DNA of 64,000 bases, taken from positions 8,742,001 to 8,806,000 of the forward strand of contig NZ_CP022098.1 of the NCBI RefSeq assembly GCF_002305875.1, written 5' to 3'. Numbering within the stretch: position 1 is the first letter of the stretch; each line of letters opens with the position of its first letter. Origin of the DNA: Cystobacter fuscus. GTDB taxonomy: Bacteria; Myxococcota; Myxococcia; Myxococcales; Myxococcaceae. A program made the position numbers and the translations under genes. Below the pieces are notes generated by a model. The model worked only from the letters and a program-made list of their open reading frames with translations. It did not search any database and was not told the DNA's origin. Shown here piece after piece: positions 16,107-25,395 of this stretch.

Positions 16107-16871
16107 CTAAAGCCCCAACTGCTCGGGAAACGGCTCGGACGGGGCCTGGAAGGCCTCCGAAGGCATGAAGGGCAGACGCGGCCGCGCGGGGATCCCCCAC
16201 AGTCCCGCCAGCCGGACCAACGCGAGACCCTCCACGAAGATGGAGGCCTCCGTCCGTGCGAAGTACGCATCGAGCGCGTCCTGGCGCCGGTCGGCCTCGA
16301 TGCCCTCCTCCCACTCCCGGGTGAGCACCGACAGGGCATGCCAGAAGGCGTCGGCATCCTGGCGCATGAGCGCGGCGAGGGCGTCGAAGCGGGCGGAGGA
16401 CCCCTCCAGGCAACGCTCGAAGGAGGCCAGCCGTGCCTCGTCCGGCTGCCGCTCCAGCAGCGGCCCGGAGAGCAAGTCGAAGTAGCGGAAGTCCTCCTCG
16501 GGCTCCATCTTCGGTGCCCAGGGGGTGTCCAGCTTCGCGCTAATACTGCGGGCCAGCGGCAGTTGGTTGAGCGCCAGCGCATCCAACAGGGGCTGTGCCC
16601 GGGACTTGCAGAGGTAGTACGTGTCCAGCCGGGGGTGGGCGGCGCGCTGGTCCAGCAGCCACTCGTAGAGGCGGGCGCTCTGGAAGAGCGAGTGCTGGAA
16701 GCCATCCACGTCCAGGTCGATCAGCAGCAGGCCGCAGCCGAGCTGGCGGGAGCGGGCACAGACGTCCAGCACGGTGGCGGCGTCCGGGCCGTCCTCGCGC
16801 AGCCGCTCCAGTCCGTCCTGGAGCTCTTCCTCGAGGTTCTCCAGCGTGATGTCCAACTCGAGCATGCCCAT
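16107..16871 (-). CDS. Imm49-like immunity protein
   Basis: 254 residues, soluble, almost entirely helical, with SRQLGCGLLLIDLD near residue 45, LARSISAKL near 110 and EEDFRYFDLL near 127, which fits the Imm49 family of predicted toxin-neutralising proteins. ATG 16871 has AGGAG five bases upstream. It is the last gene of a tight four-gene unit, eight bases behind the Imm11-like gene. Two immunity-type genes behind one nuclease gene suggest protection from more than one toxin, or a relic of an earlier effector. Family assignment is moderately certain; the toxin it blocks is inferred. Confidence 0.65.
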   Translation of the reverse strand: MGMLELDITLENLEEELQDGLERLREDGPDAATVLDVCARSRQLGCGLLLIDLDVDGFQHSLFQSARLYEWLLDQRAAHPRLDTYYLCKSRAQPLLDALALNQLPLARSISAKLDTPWAPKMEPEEDFRYFDLLSGPLLERQPDEARLASFERCLEGSSARFDALAALMRQDADAFWHALSVLTREWEEGIEADRRQDALDAYFARTEASIFVEGLALVRLAGLWGIPARPRLPFMPSEAFQAPSEPFPEQLGL

Positions 16872-16879
16872 GAGGGCTC

Positions 16880-17470
16880 CTAGGGAAGGGTCTCGCCCAT
16901 GGCGGCGACGCTGATGCCGGTGCAGTCGGCGGCCTTGAGCTTCTCCAGCAGGTCGGAGCGGATGAGGATGCGGTTCTTCAGCTCGCCGAGCCGGAAGAAC
17001 AGGGCGTCCTTCGGCACCTTGTCCTCGTGCACGTACAGTTTGCTGAGGCTGGTGCTCACCACCTTCCGCTTGGTCGGGTAGAGGTTGTACTCGGAGCGGT
17101 CCCAGTCGAAGCAGTCGAAGCTCTGGAGGGCGTTGGCGATGAAGTAGGGCTCGGGGACCTTCTTGCGCTTGCGGTCCTTGAGGGTGAAGGGCAGGAACTC
17201 CACCTGCTCGGGCCCCAACCCCGCCTGCTCCAGGATGGCCCGGGCCTTTTCCGAGACCAGCACCACCTTGTGGATGTTGTCGATGAAGTCGGTGACCATG
17301 TCGCCGTCCTTCTTCGACAGGGTGAGCTCCAGCTTGGGGGGATACTTGTCCCCCAGCGCCATGCCCTCGTTCAGCATCCAGTAGTCGTCGAAGGCGTCAT
17401 CGAGTTTCTCGATGACGCCCACACGGGGGTCACTGTTGATGACGAAGATGAAGTACTCGTGACGTGCCAT
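16880..17470 (-). CDS. Imm11-like (DUF1629) immunity protein
   Basis: 196 residues, soluble. MARHEYFIFVINSD at the start, EFLPFTLKDRKRK in the middle and SFDCFDWDRSEY are typical of DUF1629/Imm11 proteins, widespread in Myxococcus beside toxin genes. It lies between the AHH nuclease gene (17 bases upstream) and the Imm49-like gene (8 bases downstream), so coexpression is clear. Most likely it binds and silences the AHH nuclease, but which of the two immunity proteins does so cannot be told from sequence. Confidence 0.75.
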   Translation of the reverse strand: MARHEYFIFVINSDPRVGVIEKLDDAFDDYWMLNEGMALGDKYPPKLELTLSKKDGDMVTDFIDNIHKVVLVSEKARAILEQAGLGPEQVEFLPFTLKDRKRKKVPEPYFIANALQSFDCFDWDRSEYNLYPTKRKVVSTSLSKLYVHEDKVPKDALFFRLGELKNRILIRSDLLEKLKAADCTGISVAAMGETLP

Positions 17471-17487
17471 ATCCTGACCCTATCAGC

Positions 17488-18393
17488 TCACCCGGGCTTG
17501 ACCTGGCCGATCTGCCTGCCTGGCTTCATGGTCTTGATCTGCTTGAGAATCTTCTCGGAGACGGAGTCGAGATCGACCGCCACGTCCTCGGTGTCCTCGC
17601 AGGCTTTCGTCCGCATTGCCTTGGTGAGCTTCTGCTTTGCGTCCGTCAGCCAGTCCCTCATGGATTTGGAATAGGCGGCGTGCTTCTTCAGCCCCCAGGG
17701 ACAGTGCGCCGGCAGCTCGACAATCTTCGAGACGGAGGTCTCCTGCGGCAGCAGGACGATGTTGTTCGGGCCGTTGATGTTCCACTTCGAGGCACACAGG
17801 AGCTCGACGCGGCGCTTCGTCTTGTCGTCGTTGCCGCAGACGTACTCCTGGAGCGCGCCCTGCGGAATCAGGTGGTGGTAGTTGTGGTGGTATGGGTACC
17901 ACGCCCCATAGCCCTCGGCGGGCCCGTTCTTCACCTTGAAGGTGGGCTCGCGGCGCCCCAAGTACTTCTTGGGGACGTGCTCGGCCGGGAGTGTGTAGTC
18001 GTAGTGCCAGCCCTTCTCGTTGAGGCTCAGCCACTTGATGGACCCGCCGAAGCGGCGCTCGAAGAGCTTGCGAAACGCCTCCCTCGCCTCGCTCGTCTTC
18101 CGGGCGGTCCGGGACTTGGCCTTCACCTCCTGCGAAATCTTCGAGGTGAGCTTGAGGTCACCGCGCCTGCGCTTGTCGCCCGAGACATCCAGGACGTAGC
18201 CCAGCGCCAGGGCGTTCTTGCGGTGGTCCTTGTTGTACATGTCCAGGCGGGAGCCGCTGACCTTGTAGCCGTTCATGGCGTAGTGGCAGGCCGTCGTCCC
18301 ATAGCCGCCAGAGTGGCGCCAGATGCAGCCGGTCGTGTCATCCTGGTGGTACTGCGCTTTGAAGTCCCAGGAAACGTGCTTCTTCTTCCCCAT
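17488..18393 (-). CDS. AHH/HNH-type nuclease, predicted type VI effector
   Basis: 301 residues. Residues about 180-250 carry the catalytic block: HHNYHHLIPQG, then NINGPNNIVLLP and PAHCPWGLKKHAAYSKSM. This His-rich pattern fits the AHH branch of the HNH/endonuclease VII fold, found as the toxic domain of bacterial effectors that degrade DNA or RNA. The lysine-rich N-terminal part (about 1-150) may be the loading domain. No signal peptide, as expected for type VI cargo. ATG 18393 follows GGGAGG at good spacing. Flanked by a fused HEAT/ketosynthase-like protein upstream and two immunity-type genes downstream. Nuclease assignment is good; delivery route is inferred from context. Confidence 0.78.
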   Translation of the reverse strand: MGKKKHVSWDFKAQYHQDDTTGCIWRHSGGYGTTACHYAMNGYKVSGSRLDMYNKDHRKNALALGYVLDVSGDKRRRGDLKLTSKISQEVKAKSRTARKTSEAREAFRKLFERRFGGSIKWLSLNEKGWHYDYTLPAEHVPKKYLGRREPTFKVKNGPAEGYGAWYPYHHNYHHLIPQGALQEYVCGNDDKTKRRVELLCASKWNINGPNNIVLLPQETSVSKIVELPAHCPWGLKKHAAYSKSMRDWLTDAKQKLTKAMRTKACEDTEDVAVDLDSVSEKILKQIKTMKPGRQIGQVKPG

Positions 18394-18423
18394 CGCTACC
18401 TCCCGGGTACCGCCCGCTGGTAC

Positions 18424-20838
18424 TCAGGCCCGGGAGAGCCGCGCGGCCGCGAGCTCTCCGGAGTCGGAGCTGGACCAGACGAGGGCCTGGTCTCCGTGAG
18501 CATACCCCCTGGCGAACCCCTGGAGCACGGCACATACCGAGATGAGTCCACTGGCCGCTCCGGTGTCCCCCAGGCACTCGGCCGGGGCGTGGAGGTGGGT
18601 CCGCTCCAGTGGGTGCGTCTCCCGGAGCACCGACTGCGCGAAGCCCCACTCCAGGGCACGCGCGTGTTCGCCGTTGACGTCGCCGTAGATGTCTCCCACC
18701 GGCGGGGCACCGGCGGGCCAAGCCTGGCGGACGGCCTGTGTCAGGGCGCGCCCGGACTCCGCGCCCCTGCGAGCCTCCCCCACCGTCCGCCCCATCCCCA
18801 CTGCGGCCAGCGTGCCCAGCAGGGATGCGTTGCGCCGCGCCGCCTCGGTGCCAGTTTCCAGCAACACGGCGGCGGCTGCCTCGCCCGGCATCAGCCCCAT
18901 GGGGTGCTCCGGCGTCTTCAGCCGCCTCCGGCTGGCGAGCCACTGGAGTGTGTCCTCATCCACCAGGCTGTCGATGCCCAGCACCAGGGTCCGCTGGAAA
19001 CGCCTCTCCTGGAGGAACTGGGAGGCCTGCTGGAGGGCGAGCAGCCCCGAGGCATGGCCCGCTTGCAGCACCGAGACGTTCTGGACGGGGAGGGCCAGAC
19101 CGCCGTGCCGTAGCAGCCGCGAGGGGAGTTGCTCGGCGATGAGCTCGTCCTGGAAGTCGAAGTCGTCCCGCCGGGTGGGCGACAGGCAGAGCAGTAGCGC
19201 CGTCTGCCGGAAGAAGGCGGTGTCGCCTCCGGAAAGCTCAGCCGAGCGCAGCAGGTCCTCCAGAGCGAGTGTCCCCAGCTTGATGAGCCGGGCCAGGCCG
19301 GTGAACCCGTCCACCAACCCCCGCAGGGGGTGGCCCGTGACCACGGCCGCGCCGGGCTCGTCCAGCCGGAGAACCTGGAAGCGCAGAGGCCGGGGCCGGA
19401 CGATGCGCGCCCGGAGCGAGGCACATGACTCGACCGCTCCATGGCCGATAGCGCTCACCATCCCCATGCCCGTGAAGACGAGCGCGCTGGGCACCCGTGC
19501 GCGGGCCTGGGGGCGAGCCACCTGCTCGGAGCGCGGAGCGGAGGGCGGCGACGTCCAGCCCCGCATCAGCTCTCGGAACCGGCCGGCGGGCACCCGGCCC
19601 AGGGCGCCACGCATCCGCGCCAGCTCTCGCAGTTGCCGGGCCGCGAGGAGCCTGGTGTCGAGCTGGCACCGCCCCCCCGTGCGAATCGCCAGCTCCAGCG
19701 CCAGCACGGGTCGGCGGCGCATGGGACCATGCTCCAGGAACTCGAGGAGCCGCTCGGGACTCCACGGGTCGCCGCCCAGGTACCGCTCGGTGGGTTTGAA
19801 ACGGGAGTGCGCCTCCTTCCACCACGCCTCGATGCGCCCGGCGTCCGGAGAGAGCAGGTCGCCCTCTGGTCCCCCATCCTCCTCATTCTCCACGGGAGGT
19901 AGGACGAACCCCTGCTCCAGCGGCAGGCCGGTGATGGCCGTGAAGGCCTCTGCGGCCACCCGGGCCAATGCCTCGTCCCTCAGCCAGGGCAGTAGTGCTT
20001 GGGCTGCCGCCAGTCTTCCACTGAAGCCGAGCGCCCAGAGGGCATCGCGCCGGGTCGCGGGGGCGTCAAGCCCCCGCAGCAGCGGCTCAAGTTCCTGCCC
20101 GGATGAGCCCAGCGCCCAGACCTCGGCCACGGGCTTCCACGACTCCGAGAGGGACGCGATGGACTGCTCGTACGCATGCCACGCCTCCGGCAGCCCGAGT
20201 ATCAAGCCCGTCTCCAGGGCGGCGCCGCGTATCGCCGGGGCATCCGAGTGGAGCGCCTGCAGCAGGGAGGCCAGCTTGATCAGGGTGGGGAAGTGGCGGG
20301 CCGCGCGCAGGGCGGCACATGCGAGATCCGGGTCCTCGTCAGCCACGAGGTGGTCCAAGCTGCCAGGGGGAGGGTGCTGTCGGGCCACGAGGACGTCCAG
20401 GAGGGCGGCCCGGGCGGTGGGGCCGACGCGCTCGAAGGCGGCCAGCAGGTGAGGCGCCAAGCCTGGACGGGAGGAGAGGCGGAGCGCCTCTCGGAGCCCC
20501 TCGCGCTGGTGGGGCTCCCCCTCTTGCAGGACGTCCAGAATGGCCCCGCTCCAGTCTTCTTCCATGCCGAGGAGCGAGAGCCCTGCTGCGAAGGACTCCT
20601 CCCGGCTGTCCGCAGCCAGCCGGGGAAGCAGCAGGCGCCGGGCGACCTGGGGGCCTCCCAGCGCCAGCGCATCCACGTGAGCCAGCAGCCGCTCCTCCGG
20701 GCCACCCGCGACCTCCCGAGGCGTATAGAGGGGGGAGGAGAGGCTCTCTTCCCACCGATTGAGCAGGAAGGCGGCCTCGTCCAGGTGCTCCTCCGCGATG
20801 TCCCAGCGTAGAGGAGGCGGGTCAGTAGGGCGTGGCAT
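18424..20838 (-). CDS. TIGR02270-like HEAT-repeat protein fused to a ketosynthase-like domain lacking catalytic Cys
   Basis: 804 residues. Residues about 1-460 are alpha-helical HEAT-like repeats of the TIGR02270 type, often encoded beside type VI genes. A short linker leads to a thiolase-fold domain (about 480-804) opening with VFTGMGMVSAIG. Where active ketosynthases have their cysteine, this protein has QAGHASG, with H595 in the cysteine position. The usual HGTGT-type histidine motif reads GDVNGE, and the second His motif reads GDTGAASG. All three catalytic residues are therefore changed, so it cannot be a normal condensing enzyme. ATG 20838 begins the conserved part; no strong ribosome site is seen. 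First gene of the AHH nuclease unit, 30 bases upstream. A scaffold, effector-loading or peptide/acyl-binding role is inference. Confidence 0.78.
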   Translation of the reverse strand: MPRPTDPPPLRWDIAEEHLDEAAFLLNRWEESLSSPLYTPREVAGGPEERLLAHVDALALGGPQVARRLLLPRLAADSREESFAAGLSLLGMEEDWSGAILDVLQEGEPHQREGLREALRLSSRPGLAPHLLAAFERVGPTARAALLDVLVARQHPPPGSLDHLVADEDPDLACAALRAARHFPTLIKLASLLQALHSDAPAIRGAALETGLILGLPEAWHAYEQSIASLSESWKPVAEVWALGSSGQELEPLLRGLDAPATRRDALWALGFSGRLAAAQALLPWLRDEALARVAAEAFTAITGLPLEQGFVLPPVENEEDGGPEGDLLSPDAGRIEAWWKEAHSRFKPTERYLGGDPWSPERLLEFLEHGPMRRRPVLALELAIRTGGRCQLDTRLLAARQLRELARMRGALGRVPAGRFRELMRGWTSPPSAPRSEQVARPQARARVPSALVFTGMGMVSAIGHGAVESCASLRARIVRPRPLRFQVLRLDEPGAAVVTGHPLRGLVDGFTGLARLIKLGTLALEDLLRSAELSGGDTAFFRQTALLLCLSPTRRDDFDFQDELIAEQLPSRLLRHGGLALPVQNVSVLQAGHASGLLALQQASQFLQERRFQRTLVLGIDSLVDEDTLQWLASRRRLKTPEHPMGLMPGEAAAAVLLETGTEAARRNASLLGTLAAVGMGRTVGEARRGAESGRALTQAVRQAWPAGAPPVGDIYGDVNGEHARALEWGFAQSVLRETHPLERTHLHAPAECLGDTGAASGLISVCAVLQGFARGYAHGDQALVWSSSDSGELAAARLSRA

Positions 20839-20949
20839 GGCGGGTTGTATGTTAACGAATCGAATCTCCCAGGGACATGTCCCCATGTCCCCCACCGATT
20901 TTGAAGCCCGGGGATGAACGCCCGGCCTTCCCACCTCGAGGGCCCCGGC

Positions 20950-23064
20950 TCAGGCCGGGACGTTGTTGCGATCGAGGCGCATCCAGTGCCGGTGCTCGGC
21001 GATGGACTCGATGAACTTCGCGGTGAAGTGGTGGTGCCTGGCCCCCTTGGCGTCCGCGACGATGCCCGGCGCGGAGGAAGAGATGCCACCGGCCTCGAGC
21101 AGCTCACTGGCCTCGCGAGTGACGCCAATCGCCTTGCAGTGCCGGTAGGCCTCCTGGATGAACTGCATCGCGTCCGCGTCCTTCTTGAGCACCGCCACGC
21201 TCGCGGTGCCACCGGGCACGAAGACGGCGTCGTACTCGACCGAGGCCGTGGTGAGCGAGCTCTTGTCCACCATCACCGGCTGGCCATCCGAGCCCTTCAC
21301 CGTGCCCAGGCGCTTGGCGATGACCACCACCTGGCCCCCCGCCTTCTCGACGGCCGCGCGCGTGGCCGACAAGTCCTCCGCGTCGAAACCATCCGCCACC
21401 AGCACGCCGACGAGCCGCGTGGGGATGGCGTCCTTCTTCGCGTCCTTCTTCATGTACTCGATGCTCAGCGCTGGGGACTTGTCGATCTTCCCCTTCTCCA
21501 CGGCGCTCTTGGGCACGGGCAGGCCCAGTCCCTCGGCCACCTGCGTGACGAGCTCCTCGTCGATCTTCGCGAGGATCTGCTCCACGACGCGCGCGCGCAC
21601 CTCCTTGCGCTCCACCTTGCCCAGCTCGAACAGGATGGCCGCGATGATGTGCTCCCGCTCGGGCTTGGACATGCTGCGGTAGAACATGCCCGCCTGGGTG
21701 AAGTGATCCTGGAACGACTCACCACGCGCGCGCAGCTTCTCCCCGTCCACCTTCTCCGGGAAGTGCCGGTAGCCGCCCTCGGCCGCGGAGCTCATGAACG
21801 GGCAGCCGCCCCCGAGCGAGTTGGGGAAGTAGTTGGCGCGGCCCTCGAGGATGGTGTGCCGCTTGAAACCATCCTGCTGGTTGTTGTGCACCGGCGCGAG
21901 CGGACGGTTGATGGGGATCTCGACGAAGTTGGGCCCGCCCAGCCGGGAGAGCTGCGTGTCGAGGTAGGAGAAGTTGCGCCCCTGCAGCAGCGGATCATCC
22001 GTGAAGTCGATGCCCGGCACGACGTTGGCGGTACAGAAGGCGACCTGCTCGGTCTCGGCGAAGAAGTTCGTCGGGTTGCGGTCGAGCACGAGCTTGCCGA
22101 CACGGCGCACCGGGACGAGCTCCTCGGGGATGATCTTCGTCGAGTCGAGGATCTCGATGCCGAGCTTCGCCACGTCCTTCTCCTCGATGATCTGCAACCC
22201 CAGCTCCCACTCGGGGAAGTTGCCCTTCTCGATGTTCTCCCAGAGGTCGCGGCGGTGATAGTCCGAATCCTTGCCCCCGAGCTTCTGGCTCTCGTCCCAT
22301 ACGAGCGAGTGCACGCCGAGCTTCGGCTTCCAGTGGAACTTCACGAAGCGCGACACGCCCTTGTCGTTCACCAGGCGGAAGGTGTGGACGCCAAAGCCTT
22401 CCATCATGCGGTAGCTGCGCGGCAGGGCGCGATCGGACATGACCCACATGAGCATGTGGGCGCTCTCCGGCATGAGCGAGATGAAGTCCCAGAAGGAGTC
22501 ATGCGCGGTGGCCGCCTGAGGCATCTCGTGGTGCGGCTCCGGCTTGGCCGCGTGGATGACGTCCGGGAACTTGATGGCATCCTGGATGAAGAAGACGGGG
22601 ATGTTGTTGCCCACCAGATCCCAGTTGCCCTCCTCCGTGTAGAACTTCACGGCGAAGCCACGCACGTCCCGCGCCGTGTCCATGGAGCCGCGCGAGCCGG
22701 CCACGGTGGAGAAGCGCACGAAGACGGGCGTCTTCTTGGACGGATCCTGGAAGAGCTTCGCCTTGGTGAGATCGGCCAGCGACTCATAGGGCTGGAAGTA
22801 GCCGTGCGCGGCCGAGCCCCGGGCATGCACGACGCGCTCGGGGATGCGCTCGTGGTCGAAGCGCATGATCTTCTCGCGGAAGTGGAAGTCCTCGAGCAGG
22901 GTGGGGCCACGCGCGCCCACGCGCAGCGAGTTGTCGGTGTTCTCGATGGGAATCCCCTGGTCCGACGTCATCCGATGGCCCGTGGGATTCGAGCGATCCC
23001 TGGCGAGGGCCTCGTCCTTGCTGCGCGCGTCGATGCTCACTGTGTCCGGGGTCTTCTTGTGCAA
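20950..23064 (-). CDS. katE: Large-subunit (clade 2) catalase with DJ-1-like C-terminal domain
   Basis: 704-residue haem catalase of the HPII type, converting hydrogen peroxide to water and oxygen. The distal haem histidine is H80 in [23 protein letters not shown] and the proximal-side pattern near residue 360 follow. The last 150 residues (from [10 protein letters not shown]) form the flavodoxin/DJ-1-like domain that separates large from small catalases. The start is TTG 23064, six bases after a perfect AGGAGG (23071-23076); ATG 23100 would overlap that site and add residues unlike the family. Stand-alone, divergent from the phospholipase-like gene by about 210 bases. Confidence 0.95.
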   Translation of the reverse strand: MHKKTPDTVSIDARSKDEALARDRSNPTGHRMTSDQGIPIENTDNSLRVGARGPTLLEDFHFREKIMRFDHERIPERVVHARGSAAHGYFQPYESLADLTKAKLFQDPSKKTPVFVRFSTVAGSRGSMDTARDVRGFAVKFYTEEGNWDLVGNNIPVFFIQDAIKFPDVIHAAKPEPHHEMPQAATAHDSFWDFISLMPESAHMLMWVMSDRALPRSYRMMEGFGVHTFRLVNDKGVSRFVKFHWKPKLGVHSLVWDESQKLGGKDSDYHRRDLWENIEKGNFPEWELGLQIIEEKDVAKLGIEILDSTKIIPEELVPVRRVGKLVLDRNPTNFFAETEQVAFCTANVVPGIDFTDDPLLQGRNFSYLDTQLSRLGGPNFVEIPINRPLAPVHNNQQDGFKRHTILEGRANYFPNSLGGGCPFMSSAAEGGYRHFPEKVDGEKLRARGESFQDHFTQAGMFYRSMSKPEREHIIAAILFELGKVERKEVRARVVEQILAKIDEELVTQVAEGLGLPVPKSAVEKGKIDKSPALSIEYMKKDAKKDAIPTRLVGVLVADGFDAEDLSATRAAVEKAGGQVVVIAKRLGTVKGSDGQPVMVDKSSLTTASVEYDAVFVPGGTASVAVLKKDADAMQFIQEAYRHCKAIGVTREASELLEAGGISSSAPGIVADAKGARHHHFTAKFIESIAEHRHWMRLDRNNVPA

Positions 23065-23276
23065 GTGCGTCCTCCTGACGTCCCCTGCCCGGATAGGCAT
23101 GGGCAGGAGGGGAGGCGAGCGCTTCACGGAAACCTCACCCGGGTGTGCCCATTGGAGAACGGACCTCGGGGCGGACCTGTCGCGTGGAAGGCATCGCCTG
23201 GTGACCGGGCAAGCGCCCGACGCCTACCGCCCCCCTGAAATAGAACGGGCCCGTCGCGGTAGCATGACGCCTCCCC

Positions 23277-24572
23277 ATGCCCGCGCCCCGACTTCTCCCG
23301 CTCCTGCTGGCCACGGTCCTGCTGCCCTCACTCGCCAGCGCCTTCTCGGTGCCGAACCACGAGGCGCTGACGCGCGCCTCCGTCGACGCGGCGGTCGCAT
23401 CGGACGGCCTGCCCGAGCTCGCGGCGCACCGCGCCATCGTGGTGGCGGGCAGCCGGGACGAGGACCTGAACCTGCACGTCAAGTGGACCGGGTGGAACCA
23501 CTTCTTCCACCCGGGCCAGACGCTCGACATGGCCTTTCGCAAGGACTCCTCGGCGCGCGTGCGGGCCCTGTGGCAGGAGGCCGAGGAGGCCGCGAGCCAC
23601 GGGGACCTCGAGCAGGCGTTCGGCCGCGTGGGGCACCTGGTGCATCACATCCAGGACATGGCGTCGCCACCGCACGTGGTGCCGGTGATGCACGGGCTGG
23701 CGGATCGCTTCGAGCAACGGGCCATCGCGCCGGAGACCCTGGCCCACGGGCCCCGGATCGACATCCCGCCGATGCCCGGCGACGAGGCGCAGCTCGCCCT
23801 GGCCGAGGAGACGCTGAAGCTGGTGCGCACGGGCGCGCTGCCGGTGGTGGACGGCAACATCCCCTGGAGCGCGTTCTGGGCCGAGCCCGCCCATGCCCGC
23901 CCTGGCGTGTTCGGCGGCTATGGCGAAGTGGGCAACGCCTTTGGCGCGACGCGGGTGCGATGGGAGGGGCGAGAGTGGAAGGTGGACCCCGCCGTGTACG
24001 AGGACTTCGTGAATGGGCGGGCGGAGGCGGCGATGGCCTACTCGCGCGCCTTCCTGGTGTGGGCGACGGAGCGGATCACCACCCTGGCCGGGGAACGCCA
24101 GCAGGTCATGCGCGCCCAATGGGCTCCCTCCCCCGCGCTCGCCCTGGAGGTGATGGGAGGAGCCCTCGCGTCCCCGCGAGGCGCCACGCCGGTGGCCGGC
24201 GCGCGGGCACTGCTTCCCCTGCCGTGGGCGATGGCCCTGTCGGCCAGCTATGCCCAGACGTTGAGCGCTCCGCTCCTGGCGGGCGGGGCCGGCTGCTGGT
24301 CGCTGTCCGTGCTGTCTCCGCCGCTGTGGGCGGCGCGGCTGGGCTACGCGAGGGGGTTCGATCTGCGCGCCATGGTGGGCGGAGGGCTGTCCTTCCTCGG
24401 CGGCGCGCCCCGTCCGGAACTTCCCGTGGGCCTGCGGCTGCACACCCAGTTGGGCACGCGGCTGTCACTCAGCGCGGAAGCCCAATACCGGCTCTTCTCT
24501 CCATCCCTGGGACCCTGGGCGAACGGTATCTCCTTCACCCTGGGCACTGGATTCACTTGGGGCGACACCTAG
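23277..24572 (+). CDS. Exported zinc-dependent phospholipase C / S1-P1 nuclease-fold protein
   Basis: 431 residues with a clear signal peptide (cleavage near SLASA-FS, residue 22). The N-terminal half has the spaced zinc histidines of the phospholipase C/P1 fold: NHEALTRAS (about residue 26), NHFFHPG (about 74) and HLVHHIQDMASPPHVVP (about 121-137), the last being the H-x3-D-x-A-x-P-x-H signature. Residues about 285-431 are strands with alternating small and aromatic residues ending in FTWGDT, like an outer-membrane barrel or autotransporter-type tail. It probably acts on lipids or nucleic acids outside the cytoplasm; which substrate is unknown. The next gene starts about 50 bases downstream on the same strand. 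Confidence 0.75.
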   Translation: MPAPRLLPLLLATVLLPSLASAFSVPNHEALTRASVDAAVASDGLPELAAHRAIVVAGSRDEDLNLHVKWTGWNHFFHPGQTLDMAFRKDSSARVRALWQEAEEAASHGDLEQAFGRVGHLVHHIQDMASPPHVVPVMHGLADRFEQRAIAPETLAHGPRIDIPPMPGDEAQLALAEETLKLVRTGALPVVDGNIPWSAFWAEPAHARPGVFGGYGEVGNAFGATRVRWEGREWKVDPAVYEDFVNGRAEAAMAYSRAFLVWATERITTLAGERQQVMRAQWAPSPALALEVMGGALASPRGATPVAGARALLPLPWAMALSASYAQTLSAPLLAGGAGCWSLSVLSPPLWAARLGYARGFDLRAMVGGGLSFLGGAPRPELPVGLRLHTQLGTRLSLSAEAQYRLFSPSLGPWANGISFTLGTGFTWGDT

Positions 24573-24621
24573 ATCCTTGGCAAGCGGATGCCCACCATCA
24601 GATAGAGACGGCCACAGCCCC

Positions 24622-25395
24622 GTGAAGACCCCACACCCCAGACAACTCGTTTTCCTGAGCATGCTTCTGACCTTTGGCTTGACCGGCCACGCCGCGGATT
24701 CCGTCACGAACGCCTGCGGACAGAACCCGGCGTATTGCGCCGTGCTGACGGGCAAGGAAGCCGCCGTGCCCGCCACGAAGGGCGCGGCCGAGATTGCCTC
24801 CATCGCGGCCACCCTCCGCCTGCTGCCAACCGACATGAAAGCGCGAGTCGAACGGGAGTTGGTGGAATGCGCTGAGCGGGCGGATTTTCAGGTCAACATT
24901 CGTCGCTTCGCTGGCGATCAGCCATCGCGCGAGCAGTGCCAGGAGGTACTGCCCGGGTGGGATCCTTGCGGCAAGAAGGTAACCCGCGCCATGCAACTGG
25001 GCACCGAGAAGCACCAATTGGCCCTCCAGTGCATCCAGGAGCGATTCAACCGCCTGTTCCCTGGGCGTTTCAGCCTGGAGCAGCGCTATCGCTACGACAA
25101 GCAGACCAGAAGCACGAAACTCATCAGCCGAGAAGAAGCCCGCGTACTCCGGAAACAGGATTGTGGAGAGGAACTCAAGGGCACCCTCGTTCCCGATGTG
25201 GTCATCCACTCGGGCAACCCTCTTGAAGCCCTGGCCATCTACGACTTCAAGTTTCCTTGTCCTTCGACCAATCCTCCCTCTTGGAGCGAGTATCCCGAAG
25301 GGCATCCCCACTACCCTGAAAACCAAGGTAAAATGTACGAACAGGCATTGGGTGCAGCCGCATTCCGGGTGGCTCCCCGCTGGAGAGTCCGCTAA
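24622..25395 (+). CDS. Exported VRR-NUC-type (PD-(D/E)XK) nuclease effector
   Basis: 257 residues. GTG 24622 gives a clean signal peptide ending near TGHA-AD; a TTG at 24577 is an in-frame alternative that buries it. The C-terminal part holds PDVV (D192) and YDFKF (D208-x-K210), a restriction-like active site, followed by YPENQGKMYEQALG, typical of effectors paired with DUF3396 proteins. Many cysteines suggest disulfides after export. The stop codon overlaps the next start as TAATG, so the two products are translationally coupled. The toxic nuclease role follows from the active-site pattern plus the partner family; how an exported protein reaches its target is open. Confidence 0.72.
   Translation: MKTPHPRQLVFLSMLLTFGLTGHAADSVTNACGQNPAYCAVLTGKEAAVPATKGAAEIASIAATLRLLPTDMKARVERELVECAERADFQVNIRRFAGDQPSREQCQEVLPGWDPCGKKVTRAMQLGTEKHQLALQCIQERFNRLFPGRFSLEQRYRYDKQTRSTKLISREEARVLRKQDCGEELKGTLVPDVVIHSGNPLEALAIYDFKFPCPSTNPPSWSEYPEGHPHYPENQGKMYEQALGAAAFRVAPRWRVR

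Noticed and set aside
18424-19500. Ketosynthase-like domain as part of a polyketide pathway
   Set aside because: Catalytic Cys and both His are missing, and no acyl carrier, acyltransferase or other synthase gene is nearby.
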